This document shows, piece after piece, positions 10,068-18,098 of a stretch of DNA of 51,664 nt. The first letter of the stretch is position 1; the number at the start of each line of letters is the position of its first letter. The notes below the pieces were generated by a model that was not told the DNA's origin, made no database searches, and was given only the letters and a program-made list of their open reading frames with translations. A program made the position numbers and the translations under genes. This DNA is from Granulicella sp. (lineage in GTDB: Bacteria; Acidobacteriota; Terriglobia; Terriglobales; Acidobacteriaceae). The stretch spans positions 87,453-139,116 of the forward strand of contig PLHC01000066.1 in assembly GCA_003138795.1 (NCBI GenBank), written 5' to 3'.

Positions 10068-10685
10068 GTGATAGGTGAAGGTATTCTGAAGGGTCTGGCC
10101 GAGACTGCGCGCAATTTCTTTGGCAGCTACGTCAACAAGGATCGACTGACAACTGTTCAATTTCCAGAGGAACGCCTTCCACAAATTGAGGCGACACGTG
10201 ACTTTCCGTTCCTGGTCTATGACGGCACGGACTGGCAACAGGGCCTGCGGTGTGTCTCTTGTCAAATCTGCGAGAAGGAGTGCCCGCCCAAATGCATCTA
10301 CATCGAAAAGAGCAAGGACAAGAAGCCGGATGCAACGGGGAAACCACAGTCTTATCCAACGACCTTCAATATCGATATCTCCGTCTGTATGAGTTGCCAG
10401 ATCTGCGTCGAGGTCTGCCCGTTTGATGCCATTAAGATGGACGTAGCATTCGAGCTAAGCACGGATGACCGTTTTGGCGGTCTGCTGTTGAATAGGGAGC
10501 AGTTAGCCAAATCCAACGAATATTACAACAAAATTCATCCCACCGAAGCGGCGGCCGTGGATGCGGCATTCGCTGAGGAACGTGCCAAAGCAGAGGCGAA
10601 GGCACGGCAAGCTGCGGAGGCCAAAGCTGCCGCAGCCGCGCAAACTCTCACCCCCGGTGCCGGAGAAACGACGAGGGTACAGTGA
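10068..10685 (+). CDS. nuoI: Complex I subunit I (two 4Fe-4S clusters)
   Basis: The product (205 aa) is the 8Fe ferredoxin-like subunit that wires electrons to NuoB. Two cluster motifs are plain: CVSCQICEKECP and CMSCQICVEVCP. The GTG at 10068 (reading V-I-G-E-G-I-L-K-G-L) was chosen over a GTG at 10047 because it sits behind a G-rich ribosome site and at the family start. The C-terminal 40 residues are an Ala/Lys/Glu-rich tail that is unusual and probably disordered. Since nuoEFG are absent, NuoI is the outermost Fe-S subunit encoded here and a plausible docking site for ferredoxin (inference). Confidence 0.92.
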   Translation: MIGEGILKGLAETARNFFGSYVNKDRLTTVQFPEERLPQIEATRDFPFLVYDGTDWQQGLRCVSCQICEKECPPKCIYIEKSKDKKPDATGKPQSYPTTFNIDISVCMSCQICVEVCPFDAIKMDVAFELSTDDRFGGLLLNREQLAKSNEYYNKIHPTEAAAVDAAFAEERAKAEAKARQAAEAKAAAAAQTLTPGAGETTRVQ

Positions 10686-10740
10686 CGATCTCGGTGGCCG
10701 ATAACAAATTACGGATTCTTGTGGCGGACGGTACGGACTT

Positions 10741-11916
10741 ATGCCTGAAATAATCGATCAGATCTTTGTGTTGTCGAAGCACTGGCTCCTGGGCTATGTG
10801 CCCGCTGGACTCCAGCCGGTGTTCTCTGCCCTGCTTTCCGTCGTGCCTGTCCTGATCGCCTTCCCACTGTTATTCGCGATCACCACAGTGCTCGAACGTA
10901 AAGGCCTGGGAAGAATGCAGAACCGCTACGGTCCTAACCGTACAGGCCCATTTGGCATTCTGCAGCCCATGGCTGATGGGATCAAATCGCTGACTAAGGA
11001 AGATATCATTCCGCGCACCGCGGACCATCTGGTTCATCTTCTGGCGCCGCTGCTGCTCGTAACTGCTTCCTTTCTCGTCTATGCGGTCCTGCCTATCGGC
11101 AGAAATATGGTAATCGCCAATCTGAATGCCGGCGTGCTGTTTTTCTTCGCGGTCGGCTCCATGGTGGAGCTTGCCGTCTTCATGGCCGGCTGGTCCAGCC
11201 GGAGTAAGTATTCCCTGCTCGGTGCGATGCGCGCCATTGCACAAATGATCAGCTATGAAATGCCCTTGGTTCTGGCATCAGTAGTCGTCATCATGGCAGC
11301 CGGATCGTTATCAACCGTGGCCATTGTGAATATGCAGGCGAGTTACACAGGAATCTGGCCACACTGGTACGTATTCACTCCGTGGGGGCTGACCGGATTT
11401 GTTATCTTCCTGATTGCCGCGACCGCGGAATCCAATCGTTGCCCGTTCGATCTGCCGGAAGGAGAATCGGAGATCATTGCCGGCTACTACATTGAATACT
11501 CGGGCTTCAAGTTTGCCCTATTCTTCCTGGGTGAATACCTTGGCATGTTTGCCACCAGCGCAATGGCGATTACGCTCTTCCTCGGTGGCTGGGCCGCTCC
11601 CTTTTCGTTCCTGACATGGATTCCGTCCTACGTTTGGTTCTTCACAAAATTACTTACCTTGATCCTAGTATTCATCTGGATTCGCGGCACTCTTCCTCGC
11701 CTTCGAATGGATCAACTGATGAACTTTGCATGGAAATTCATGTTACCCCTGTCACTAATAAATATCTTTGGCGCCGGGGTTTGGCACTATATGCCCGCGG
11801 GACTTTTGCGGTGGTTGGTCGTTACCTTGCTAGTAGTTGTTTCCTGCATCTCGTTGAGCCGTGGACTAAGACGCGGCAAGTGGTTCCACGTACGCACATA
11901 TCGCTTTGCTGCTTAG
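10741..11916 (+). CDS. nuoH: Complex I subunit H
   Basis: The product (391 aa) is the membrane subunit that forms the quinone chamber and links it to the proton pumps. Conserved loops are present: ERKGLGRMQNRYGPNRTGP after helix 1, SYEMPLVLA, and AESNRCPFDLPEGESEI. Length is slightly above the usual 320-350 because of an extended N-terminal segment and tail. It follows nuoI by 55 bp and precedes nuoJ by 83 bp; the latter gap contains a palindrome. Confidence 0.94.
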   Translation: MPEIIDQIFVLSKHWLLGYVPAGLQPVFSALLSVVPVLIAFPLLFAITTVLERKGLGRMQNRYGPNRTGPFGILQPMADGIKSLTKEDIIPRTADHLVHLLAPLLLVTASFLVYAVLPIGRNMVIANLNAGVLFFFAVGSMVELAVFMAGWSSRSKYSLLGAMRAIAQMISYEMPLVLASVVVIMAAGSLSTVAIVNMQASYTGIWPHWYVFTPWGLTGFVIFLIAATAESNRCPFDLPEGESEIIAGYYIEYSGFKFALFFLGEYLGMFATSAMAITLFLGGWAAPFSFLTWIPSYVWFFTKLLTLILVFIWIRGTLPRLRMDQLMNFAWKFMLPLSLINIFGAGVWHYMPAGLLRWLVVTLLVVVSCISLSRGLRRGKWFHVRTYRFAA

Positions 11917-11919
11917 ACC

Positions 11920-11935
11920 TGTGACGGACGTCACA
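11920..11935. promoter_or_regulatory. Second copy of the TGTGACG-N2-CGTCACA palindrome (nuoH-nuoJ gap)
   Basis: The sequence TGTGACGGACGTCACA begins 4 nt after the nuoH stop. Its 7-bp arms are identical to those of the site at 7065-7080; only the two central bases differ. Two such matches in non-coding gaps of one operon are unlikely by chance and suggest one dimeric regulator. It fits the CRP-type TGTGA-N6-TCACA pattern and, formally, the NifA TGT-N10-ACA pattern. Confidence 0.6.
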
Positions 11936-11999
11936 AGGTTGTCGCGCTCAGTGTGTTCATCTGTATCTAATTACTTTGCATGGTCGGAATAGTTCCAAG

Positions 12000-12500
12000 A
12001 TGACAATTTCTTTTTTGCTACTCGCTGCAATTACGATCGCCGGAACCGCTGCCGCGATGAGCCTGAGGAATCTGGTGCACTGCGTCCTCGCGCTGACCCT
12101 TGGCTTAGTCGGATTAGCCGCACTGTATCTGCAGCTCGGTGCTCAATTCGTGGGATTCACGCAGATTCTTGTATATGTAGGTGCGGTAGCCATCCTTGCG
12201 GTGTTCGCCATCATGATGACCCGGAGTGCTGAGCCGACTGAGCCGCACGGCTCCTCTTCTTTCCAGTTATCAGGCGCTCTTATTGCCGGTATCGTGTTTG
12301 CGGTTCTGGCATGGGCCGTTTCCTCTGGAACAAAGGCGCTGCAAGTACAGACCCTGCAACCTGAGGCGTCTGTCAATCAGATCGGTGTTGCGCTGATGCA
12401 CGGATTTGTTCTGCCGCTCGAAGTGATCGGCCTGCTGCTAACCGCTGCACTCATTGGAGCAGGCGTACTCGCGATGGATGAAACTCGGGGGGCACGATGA
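12000..12500 (+). CDS. nuoJ: Complex I subunit J
   Basis: The product (166 aa) is the five-helix membrane subunit J. It shows LVHCVLALTLGLVGLAALYLQLGAQFVGFTQILVYVGAVAILAVFAIMM split over helices 2 and 3, with the pi-bulge helix pattern GFTQILVYVGAVAIL of the family. The ATG at 12000 is preferred to a TTG at 11976 because the first hydrophobic helix starts directly after it; its ribosome site is weak. Its last bases overlap the nuoK start (ATGA). Confidence 0.9.
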   Translation: MTISFLLLAAITIAGTAAAMSLRNLVHCVLALTLGLVGLAALYLQLGAQFVGFTQILVYVGAVAILAVFAIMMTRSAEPTEPHGSSSFQLSGALIAGIVFAVLAWAVSSGTKALQVQTLQPEASVNQIGVALMHGFVLPLEVIGLLLTAALIGAGVLAMDETRGAR

Positions 12501-12808
12501 GTCCGATGTCAGGCTATCTACTCTTGTCAGCCCTTCTCTTTTCCATCGGATTGGCCGGTGCGTTGACCCGACGCAATGCAATTCTCGTACTTATCGGAAT
12601 TGAACTGATGCTCAACGCTGCCAACCTGAACTTCATTGCCTTTTGGCGCTATGGTCCCAACCCCGAAGCATTGACCGGCGTAATGTTCGCCATTTTTTCC
12701 ATCAGCGTTGCCGCCGCAGAGGCTGCGGTCGGCTTGAGTATTATCCTTGCCGTCTACCGTCATTCTAAAACAACAAATTTGGACAAGATGAACTCGATGA
12801 AAGGCTAA
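12497..12808 (+). CDS. nuoK: Complex I subunit K
   Basis: The product (103 aa) is the three-helix subunit K. The family signature is clear: RRNAILVLIGIELMLNAANL with the helix-2 glutamate, then AAAEAAVGLSIILAVYR with the helix-3 glutamate; both take part in proton movement in known complex I. It is coupled to nuoJ by a 4-nt overlap and followed by a 111-bp gap before nuoL that contains a perfect palindrome. Confidence 0.94.
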   Translation: MSPMSGYLLLSALLFSIGLAGALTRRNAILVLIGIELMLNAANLNFIAFWRYGPNPEALTGVMFAIFSISVAAAEAAVGLSIILAVYRHSKTTNLDKMNSMKG

Positions 12809-12862
12809 GCAGCGCATGAAGAATGTACTATTTAGCAAAATCACATATTCCAGATACGCCTC

Positions 12863-12876
12863 CCTTGTATACAAGG
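12863..12876. promoter_or_regulatory. Perfect 14-bp palindrome in the nuoK-nuoL gap
   Basis: CCTTGTATACAAGG is fully self-complementary and sits about 44 bp before the nuoL start, in the longest gap of the nuo operon. The TTGTATACAA core resembles operators of FadR-type GntR regulators, but that link is only by similarity of pattern. It could mark an internal promoter for the pump genes nuoL-M-M2-N. Confidence 0.45.
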
Positions 12877-12919
12877 AACAGAGTCCTATCATTTACCTGA
12901 AACTATTTCCCGGCATTCA

Positions 12920-15031
12920 ATGAACTGGATCGTACAAAATCTCTGGCTGGTCCCCGCGTTGCCAATCTTGGCTGCGGGAATCAGTGCCCTCGCGAAGCGG
13001 AAGAGCCGCGTCCTCGCCGCGTCACTGGCCATCGGCTCTATGGCCATCTCCTTTCTACTGTCCCTATGGGCTTTTGCTCACGTGCTTTGGCTTCGAAATC
13101 ATGGTGAAGCTAGCCTGCAGATCTTCGATTTCCGCTGGTTTCAATTTGGCAATCAATGGTTATCGCTCGGCTGGGTATTGAATCCCCTGACCGCCGTGAT
13201 GCTGGTGATGGTTACATTCGTAGGCCTGCTGATCTTTATCTACAGCGTCGGGTATATGGCGCACGACGAGAACTTCACGCGCTTCTTTTGCTTCTTGGCG
13301 CTGTTCGCCGGTGCTATGCTCGGTGTTGTTATTGCAAACAGCCTGCTTCTGCTCTTCATGTGCTGGGAGATCGTAGGCCTCACTTCCTATCTGCTGATTG
13401 GATTCTGGTACAGCAATCCGAAAGCCGCAGCTGCTGGGAAAAAAGCCTTCATTGTGACCCGCATCGGAGATATTCCATTCTTCCTTGGAATGGTCTGGCT
13501 GTATGGGCAATCAGGCACCCTGCTCTTTTACAACGGAGGTGCGGGCTGCCTTGAACCTTCCGCAATCAACTATCTTGTGGCCCAGACCACCACAATAGGG
13601 ATCTGCGCTGCGACAGGCATTGCACTGCTGATCTTCTGTGGCGCAGTCGGCAAGTCGGGCCAATTTCCCCTGCACGTCTGGCTCCCCGACGCGATGGAGG
13701 GCCCGACACCCGTGAGTGCACTGATCCACGCCGCAACGATGGTGGCGGCCGGAGTATTTCTCGTCGCTCGAGTCTATCCGCTCATGAGCGCGCACGCAGG
13801 AATCGCTAGCGTCTTGACAACTTCCACTGCGCTGCAGGCAGTGACTTGGGTGGGCTCAATCACGGCCCTCTTTGGTGCCCTGATCGCCGTCGCACAGTAC
13901 GACATCAAACGAATTCTCGCTTACTCCACCGTCTCACAGCTGGGCTACATGATGATGGGCCTCGGAGTTGGTGGCGTCTCCGTCGGAATGTTCCATCTCA
14001 TCACCCACGCCTTCTTCAAGTCGCTATTGTTCCTCGGCGCAGGCTCCGTCATTCACGGCTGCTCAGGTGAGCAGGACATTCGACGCATGGGTGGCCTCGG
14101 AAGGCTCATGCCTGTCACTTTCGCTACGTATGCCGTGGGCATGCTGGCACTGTGCGGATTCCCATTGCTCTTCTCCGGGTTTTGGAGTAAGGACGAAATT
14201 CTTCACGCAGCGCACACGTGGAACATCTCGCAGGCGCCGTTTTATATGGGCGCATTCGCAGCCTTACTGACCGCGTTCTATATGTCCCGCCAGGTTTTTT
14301 ACGTCTTTGGCGGAAAGTCGCGCTTGGCTGAAGAAACCGCTGATCTATCTCATTCCCTTGCTTCTCCGGACACGACAAACCACCATGGCTCAAGCGCTCC
14401 GCATGAGAGTCCCGCAGTGATGACAATACCGCTCATGATTCTTTCGGTGTTTGCCCTCTTGCTAGGATTCCTTGGGACTCCAGCGTGGCCTTGGTTCCAA
14501 TCTTTCCTGGAAGATACACAGGCACCCCTAGACTTCTCAGCATTCTCCACTGGTGGCATGCTCCCGGTCATGCTGTCATCATCAGTCATCGTTCTACTTG
14601 GCCTTACCATCGGATGGTGGTTCTACGGCCGCAAACCAATCGAAAGTGTTGACGCTCCTGATAACGTCGGCAGGCTTTCACCTTCCATCTTCTCTGCACT
14701 GGGCAATGCGCTCTATTTCGACGCAATATACGGCGCGACGTTCGTAAAGCTGAATACTCAACTGTCAAAGATCTCCGATTGGCTCGACCGTTGGGTCTGG
14801 AATGGCGCGGTTCAGACGGTGACTCAAATCGTGTTTGGATTCGCATACCTAGACAACTTCCTTGACACACACGTTGTCAATTCTGGCTTTGATGGGGGCT
14901 GCCAGGGCGTATCGCGTAGCGGCCAGATATTGTCCTTGCTTCAGGCCGGCCGAATACAGAGATATCTGAAGATCGTTGCCGGCGCACTCATCGTGTTCAC
15001 GATACTACTGCTCTGGAAGGCCAAGATATGA
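12920..15031 (+). CDS. nuoL: Complex I subunit L with extended lateral helix
   Basis: The product (703 aa) is the distal antiporter-like proton pump. Key residues are present: Glu150 in FMCWEIVGLTSYLLIGFW and Lys245 in AVGKSGQFPLHVWLP. It is longer than E. coli NuoL (613). Part of the extra length is a His/Ser-rich loop near residues 475-500. Near the C terminus, in the region of the lateral amphipathic helix, DRWVWNG at 623-629 is echoed by DTHVVNSG at 649-656, exactly 26 residues later, which looks like an internal duplication lengthening the helix. Such an insertion is the known companion of a fourth pump subunit. The stop overlaps nuoM (ATGA). Confidence 0.93.
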   Translation: MNWIVQNLWLVPALPILAAGISALAKRKSRVLAASLAIGSMAISFLLSLWAFAHVLWLRNHGEASLQIFDFRWFQFGNQWLSLGWVLNPLTAVMLVMVTFVGLLIFIYSVGYMAHDENFTRFFCFLALFAGAMLGVVIANSLLLLFMCWEIVGLTSYLLIGFWYSNPKAAAAGKKAFIVTRIGDIPFFLGMVWLYGQSGTLLFYNGGAGCLEPSAINYLVAQTTTIGICAATGIALLIFCGAVGKSGQFPLHVWLPDAMEGPTPVSALIHAATMVAAGVFLVARVYPLMSAHAGIASVLTTSTALQAVTWVGSITALFGALIAVAQYDIKRILAYSTVSQLGYMMMGLGVGGVSVGMFHLITHAFFKSLLFLGAGSVIHGCSGEQDIRRMGGLGRLMPVTFATYAVGMLALCGFPLLFSGFWSKDEILHAAHTWNISQAPFYMGAFAALLTAFYMSRQVFYVFGGKSRLAEETADLSHSLASPDTTNHHGSSAPHESPAVMTIPLMILSVFALLLGFLGTPAWPWFQSFLEDTQAPLDFSAFSTGGMLPVMLSSSVIVLLGLTIGWWFYGRKPIESVDAPDNVGRLSPSIFSALGNALYFDAIYGATFVKLNTQLSKISDWLDRWVWNGAVQTVTQIVFGFAYLDNFLDTHVVNSGFDGGCQGVSRSGQILSLLQAGRIQRYLKIVAGALIVFTILLLWKAKI

Positions 15032-16587
15032 TCACTTTTCCGTGGATCACAACCTTGACCATGGTGCCAGTTGTCGGTGCAATTGTTTTGCTTGCGCTTG
15101 GTGGTCGCAACAAAGTTCTTGTGCGCTGGATCGCGCTAGCGTTTAGCCTCGTAGCGCTCATCCTGACCCTGGTTCTCTGGCACAAGTTCAATACTGTAGC
15201 CGACGGCTTTCAATTTCAGGAACTCCACACCTGGATTCCATCGCTCAATGCTGAATATCGAGTCGGAATCGATGGCCTCGGGCTTCTGATGTTGTTACTC
15301 ACCTCTATCGTTGTACCGATTGGTATGCTCGCATCATGGCAGATTCAGCAGCGGGTACCCCTCTATTTCTCACTCGTCCTCCTGCTACAGTCTTGCCTCT
15401 TTGGCACTTTTACGGCCTTGAACTTTTTCCACTGGTTCATCTTTTGGGAACTTAGCCTGATCCCAGCATTCTTCCTTATCAAGTTATGGGGTGGATCGAA
15501 GAGCGCCAAGGCTGCAATGCAGTTCCTGATATACACAATGGTCGGAAGCATCGCTATGCTGATGTCATTTCTGGCTATATATTTGGCAACGAAAACATTT
15601 GATTTCACTGAACTGGCGCACTTGGCACAGAGCGGACAACTGATGCCAGCCGTGGTTGGCAAACTCGGCTGGCACCTATTCACGCCGGAACACACTGCTA
15701 TGGTGATATTTCTGGGTGCTTTCCTTGGTTTCGCCGTCAAAGTACCGCTGATTCCCTTTCACACTTGGCTACCTTCGGCCTACTCTGAAGCGCCAACTGG
15801 CACAACGATCCTTTTGACTGGCGCAATGTCAAAGATGGGGCTTTACGGTTTCCTCCGCATTCTTCTTCCCCTGTTCGGCGTTCAGATGCAACAGGTTCTG
15901 ACGCCGCTTCTTTGGCTCGCGGTAGCAACCGTTATCTTGTCGGCATATGCAGCGCTTGCCCAAACTGATCTCAAGCGCATCTTTGCCTATTCCTCGATCA
16001 ATCATCTTGGCTACTGCATGCTTGGAATCTTCGCGGTCGTCAAATTCACCGGTGGGGACACAGCGCTTACCGCCCAGAAGTTTGCCGCGATGAACGGCGT
16101 CTTTCTCCAGATGTTCAACCACGGACTGACCGCCGCAACCATGTTCTGGTTCGTCGCAATGCTGGAAAAGCGGACCGGCGGTCTACGCGGGCTCAACGAC
16201 TTTGGTGGCTTGCGCAAAGTTGTGCCCGTCTTCACCGGCCTTATGGGGATCGTTCTCTTTTCTTCGCTGGGCCTGCCGGGGTTGAACGGGTTTATCGGTG
16301 AGTTCCTGATCTTCAAGGGCGCGTTACCTCTCGTCACGTGGGCCACTGCCCTGTCGGCAATTGGACTACTCATTACGGCAATCTTTATTCTCGGAATTCT
16401 GCAGCGTGTCTTTTATGGTCCGCTCGGAGAGAAGTGGGTTCACCTTCCCGATCTAACGATAGGCGAGCGTCTGACGCTCGTACCTGCAATTGGACTTATG
16501 TTTGCTCTGGGCCTATATCCCCAACTTATTCTCGGCGTCGTCAACCATACCGCCATACAGATGGCGCTAAATCTGCGGAATTTTTGA
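15028..16587 (+). CDS. nuoM: Complex I subunit M, first copy
   Basis: The product (519 aa) is an antiporter-like proton pump of the membrane arm. It keeps the canonical pumping residues: Glu141 in FWELSLIPAFFLI and Lys238 in GFAVKVPLIPFHTWLP. A 10-residue or so insertion (TGGDTALTAQKFAAMNG, about residues 340-357) is seen before the helix-11 region, as in other NuoM proteins of this class. It starts within the nuoL stop codon and is followed after 2 nt by the second NuoM-type gene. Confidence 0.93.
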   Translation: MITFPWITTLTMVPVVGAIVLLALGGRNKVLVRWIALAFSLVALILTLVLWHKFNTVADGFQFQELHTWIPSLNAEYRVGIDGLGLLMLLLTSIVVPIGMLASWQIQQRVPLYFSLVLLLQSCLFGTFTALNFFHWFIFWELSLIPAFFLIKLWGGSKSAKAAMQFLIYTMVGSIAMLMSFLAIYLATKTFDFTELAHLAQSGQLMPAVVGKLGWHLFTPEHTAMVIFLGAFLGFAVKVPLIPFHTWLPSAYSEAPTGTTILLTGAMSKMGLYGFLRILLPLFGVQMQQVLTPLLWLAVATVILSAYAALAQTDLKRIFAYSSINHLGYCMLGIFAVVKFTGGDTALTAQKFAAMNGVFLQMFNHGLTAATMFWFVAMLEKRTGGLRGLNDFGGLRKVVPVFTGLMGIVLFSSLGLPGLNGFIGEFLIFKGALPLVTWATALSAIGLLITAIFILGILQRVFYGPLGEKWVHLPDLTIGERLTLVPAIGLMFALGLYPQLILGVVNHTAIQMALNLRNF

Positions 16588-16589
16588 TT

Positions 16590-18098
16590 ATGCTTGCATG
16601 GACGATCTACATATCCTTTCTTGGGGCTCTGGCACTCTTCTTCTTGCCAAGTCGTAGGGCGGCTTGGGCACGCATCGTTGCGCTTCTGACAACTCTCGTC
16701 ACCTTTGCCATCACGCTGACCGCCTTTATCCAGCACCGGACTGGTGAGATGCTGACAGTTGTCAACGTGCCCTGGATCCCATCACTAGGCATCTCGTTCA
16801 ACCTCAAGGCAGATGGCATCAGTCTGACCCTGCTCTTGCTCACTGGAATCATCGGAGTTTGCGGGGTTCTTTTTTCCTGGAACATCGAGCAGCGGATAAA
16901 AGAATTCTTTGGATTCTATCTAGTGCTGATCGGCGCAGTGTACGGTGTATTTCTCAGCTATGATCTCTTTCTGCTCTTTGTCTTTTACGAAATCGTAGTG
17001 ATACCAAAATATTTCCTGATCGCCATATGGGGATCGACCCGCCGGGAATACGCCGCAATGAAGCTCGTGCTCTACTCGTTCATCGGTAGCGCAATGGTGC
17101 TTGTTGGCCTGCTCGCGGCCTACGTCCTTGCCGGCTCAAAGAGTATGGCTCTCGGATATCTTGCCGGGTATGCCTATCCACTTCACTTTCAGATGTGGGC
17201 CTTCCCACTTGTCTTCGTTGGCTTTGGAATCCTGGCGGGCCTGTGGCCTTTCCATACATGGGCTCCGACGGGTCACGTAGCTGCACCTACCGCTGCTTCC
17301 ATGCTGCTGGCTGGCGTCGTCATGAAGTTGGGAGCCTATGGATGTCTTCGCGTCGCGATGACGCTCTTCCCTCTTGGCATGAGTCCATGGGGCTTTCACG
17401 TCGTCGGCCTTGGTTCCTGGCGTGATGTCTTTGCGGTGCTCGCCGTCATCGGGATACTCTACGGTGCCCTGGTTGCACTGGTGCAGAAAGATTTCAAATT
17501 TGTCATTGGCTATTCGAGTATCAGCCACATGGGGTTCATCCTCCTGGGCTTGATGACCTTGAATCAAATTGGAATTTCTGGCGCAGTAGTTCAAATGGTG
17601 TCGCATGGCATTCTCGCCGGATTGCTTTTCGCTGTGGTCGGCCGCATGGTGTACTCCCGCACACACACTCGTGACCTGCCGGCGCTGGGACCGATGCATC
17701 TCAACAAGGTCATCCCATTTGCGGCTGTGACGTTTGTCATTGCTGGAATGGCAAGCATGGGTCTGCCAGGGTTCAGTGGATTCGTCGCGGAGTTGATGAT
17801 CGTGGTCGGTGTCTGGCGTTCCTATCCGTCGCTTATTGTCTTTGTAGGAATAGGGCTTGTGGCCGGTGTCGCCTATATATGGCGTGCCATGCAACAGGCA
17901 TTCTTTGCGGGAGCGGATACTGAGTCTACCGAACCACTTCCACCGCTTCCACCTATTTCATTTCCAGAACGCATTGGTGCGGCGATCCTAATCTGCGCGA
18001 GTGTGGTCGTCGGAACCTTCCCTCAACTATTTCTGAATGTGATTCATCCAGCGTTAGAATCTCCCCTCTTTCAGGGCTTACGTAAGGGGGGATGGTAA
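16590..18098 (+). CDS. nuoM2: Complex I subunit M, second copy (extra pump)
   Basis: The product (502 aa) is a second NuoM-family pump in the same operon, giving four antiporter-like subunits (L, M, M2, N). Glu134 (VFYEIVVIPKYFLIAIWG) and Lys246 (AGVVMKLGAYG) are conserved. The helix-7 lysine of NuoM is replaced: where the first copy has GFAVKVPL, this one has GFGILAGL, with Leu215 in the Lys position. The ATG at 16590 begins 2 nt after the nuoM stop; an upstream in-frame extension inside nuoM is spurious. The two copies are clearly diverged, so this is an old paralogue rather than a recent duplication. Confidence 0.93.
   Translation: MLAWTIYISFLGALALFFLPSRRAAWARIVALLTTLVTFAITLTAFIQHRTGEMLTVVNVPWIPSLGISFNLKADGISLTLLLLTGIIGVCGVLFSWNIEQRIKEFFGFYLVLIGAVYGVFLSYDLFLLFVFYEIVVIPKYFLIAIWGSTRREYAAMKLVLYSFIGSAMVLVGLLAAYVLAGSKSMALGYLAGYAYPLHFQMWAFPLVFVGFGILAGLWPFHTWAPTGHVAAPTAASMLLAGVVMKLGAYGCLRVAMTLFPLGMSPWGFHVVGLGSWRDVFAVLAVIGILYGALVALVQKDFKFVIGYSSISHMGFILLGLMTLNQIGISGAVVQMVSHGILAGLLFAVVGRMVYSRTHTRDLPALGPMHLNKVIPFAAVTFVIAGMASMGLPGFSGFVAELMIVVGVWRSYPSLIVFVGIGLVAGVAYIWRAMQQAFFAGADTESTEPLPPLPPISFPERIGAAILICASVVVGTFPQLFLNVIHPALESPLFQGLRKGGW

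Noticed and set aside
16338-16589. N-terminal extension of 84 codons on the second NuoM
   Set aside because: It lies entirely within the nuoM gene in another frame and does not resemble complex I; the ATG at 16590 gives a normal NuoM start.
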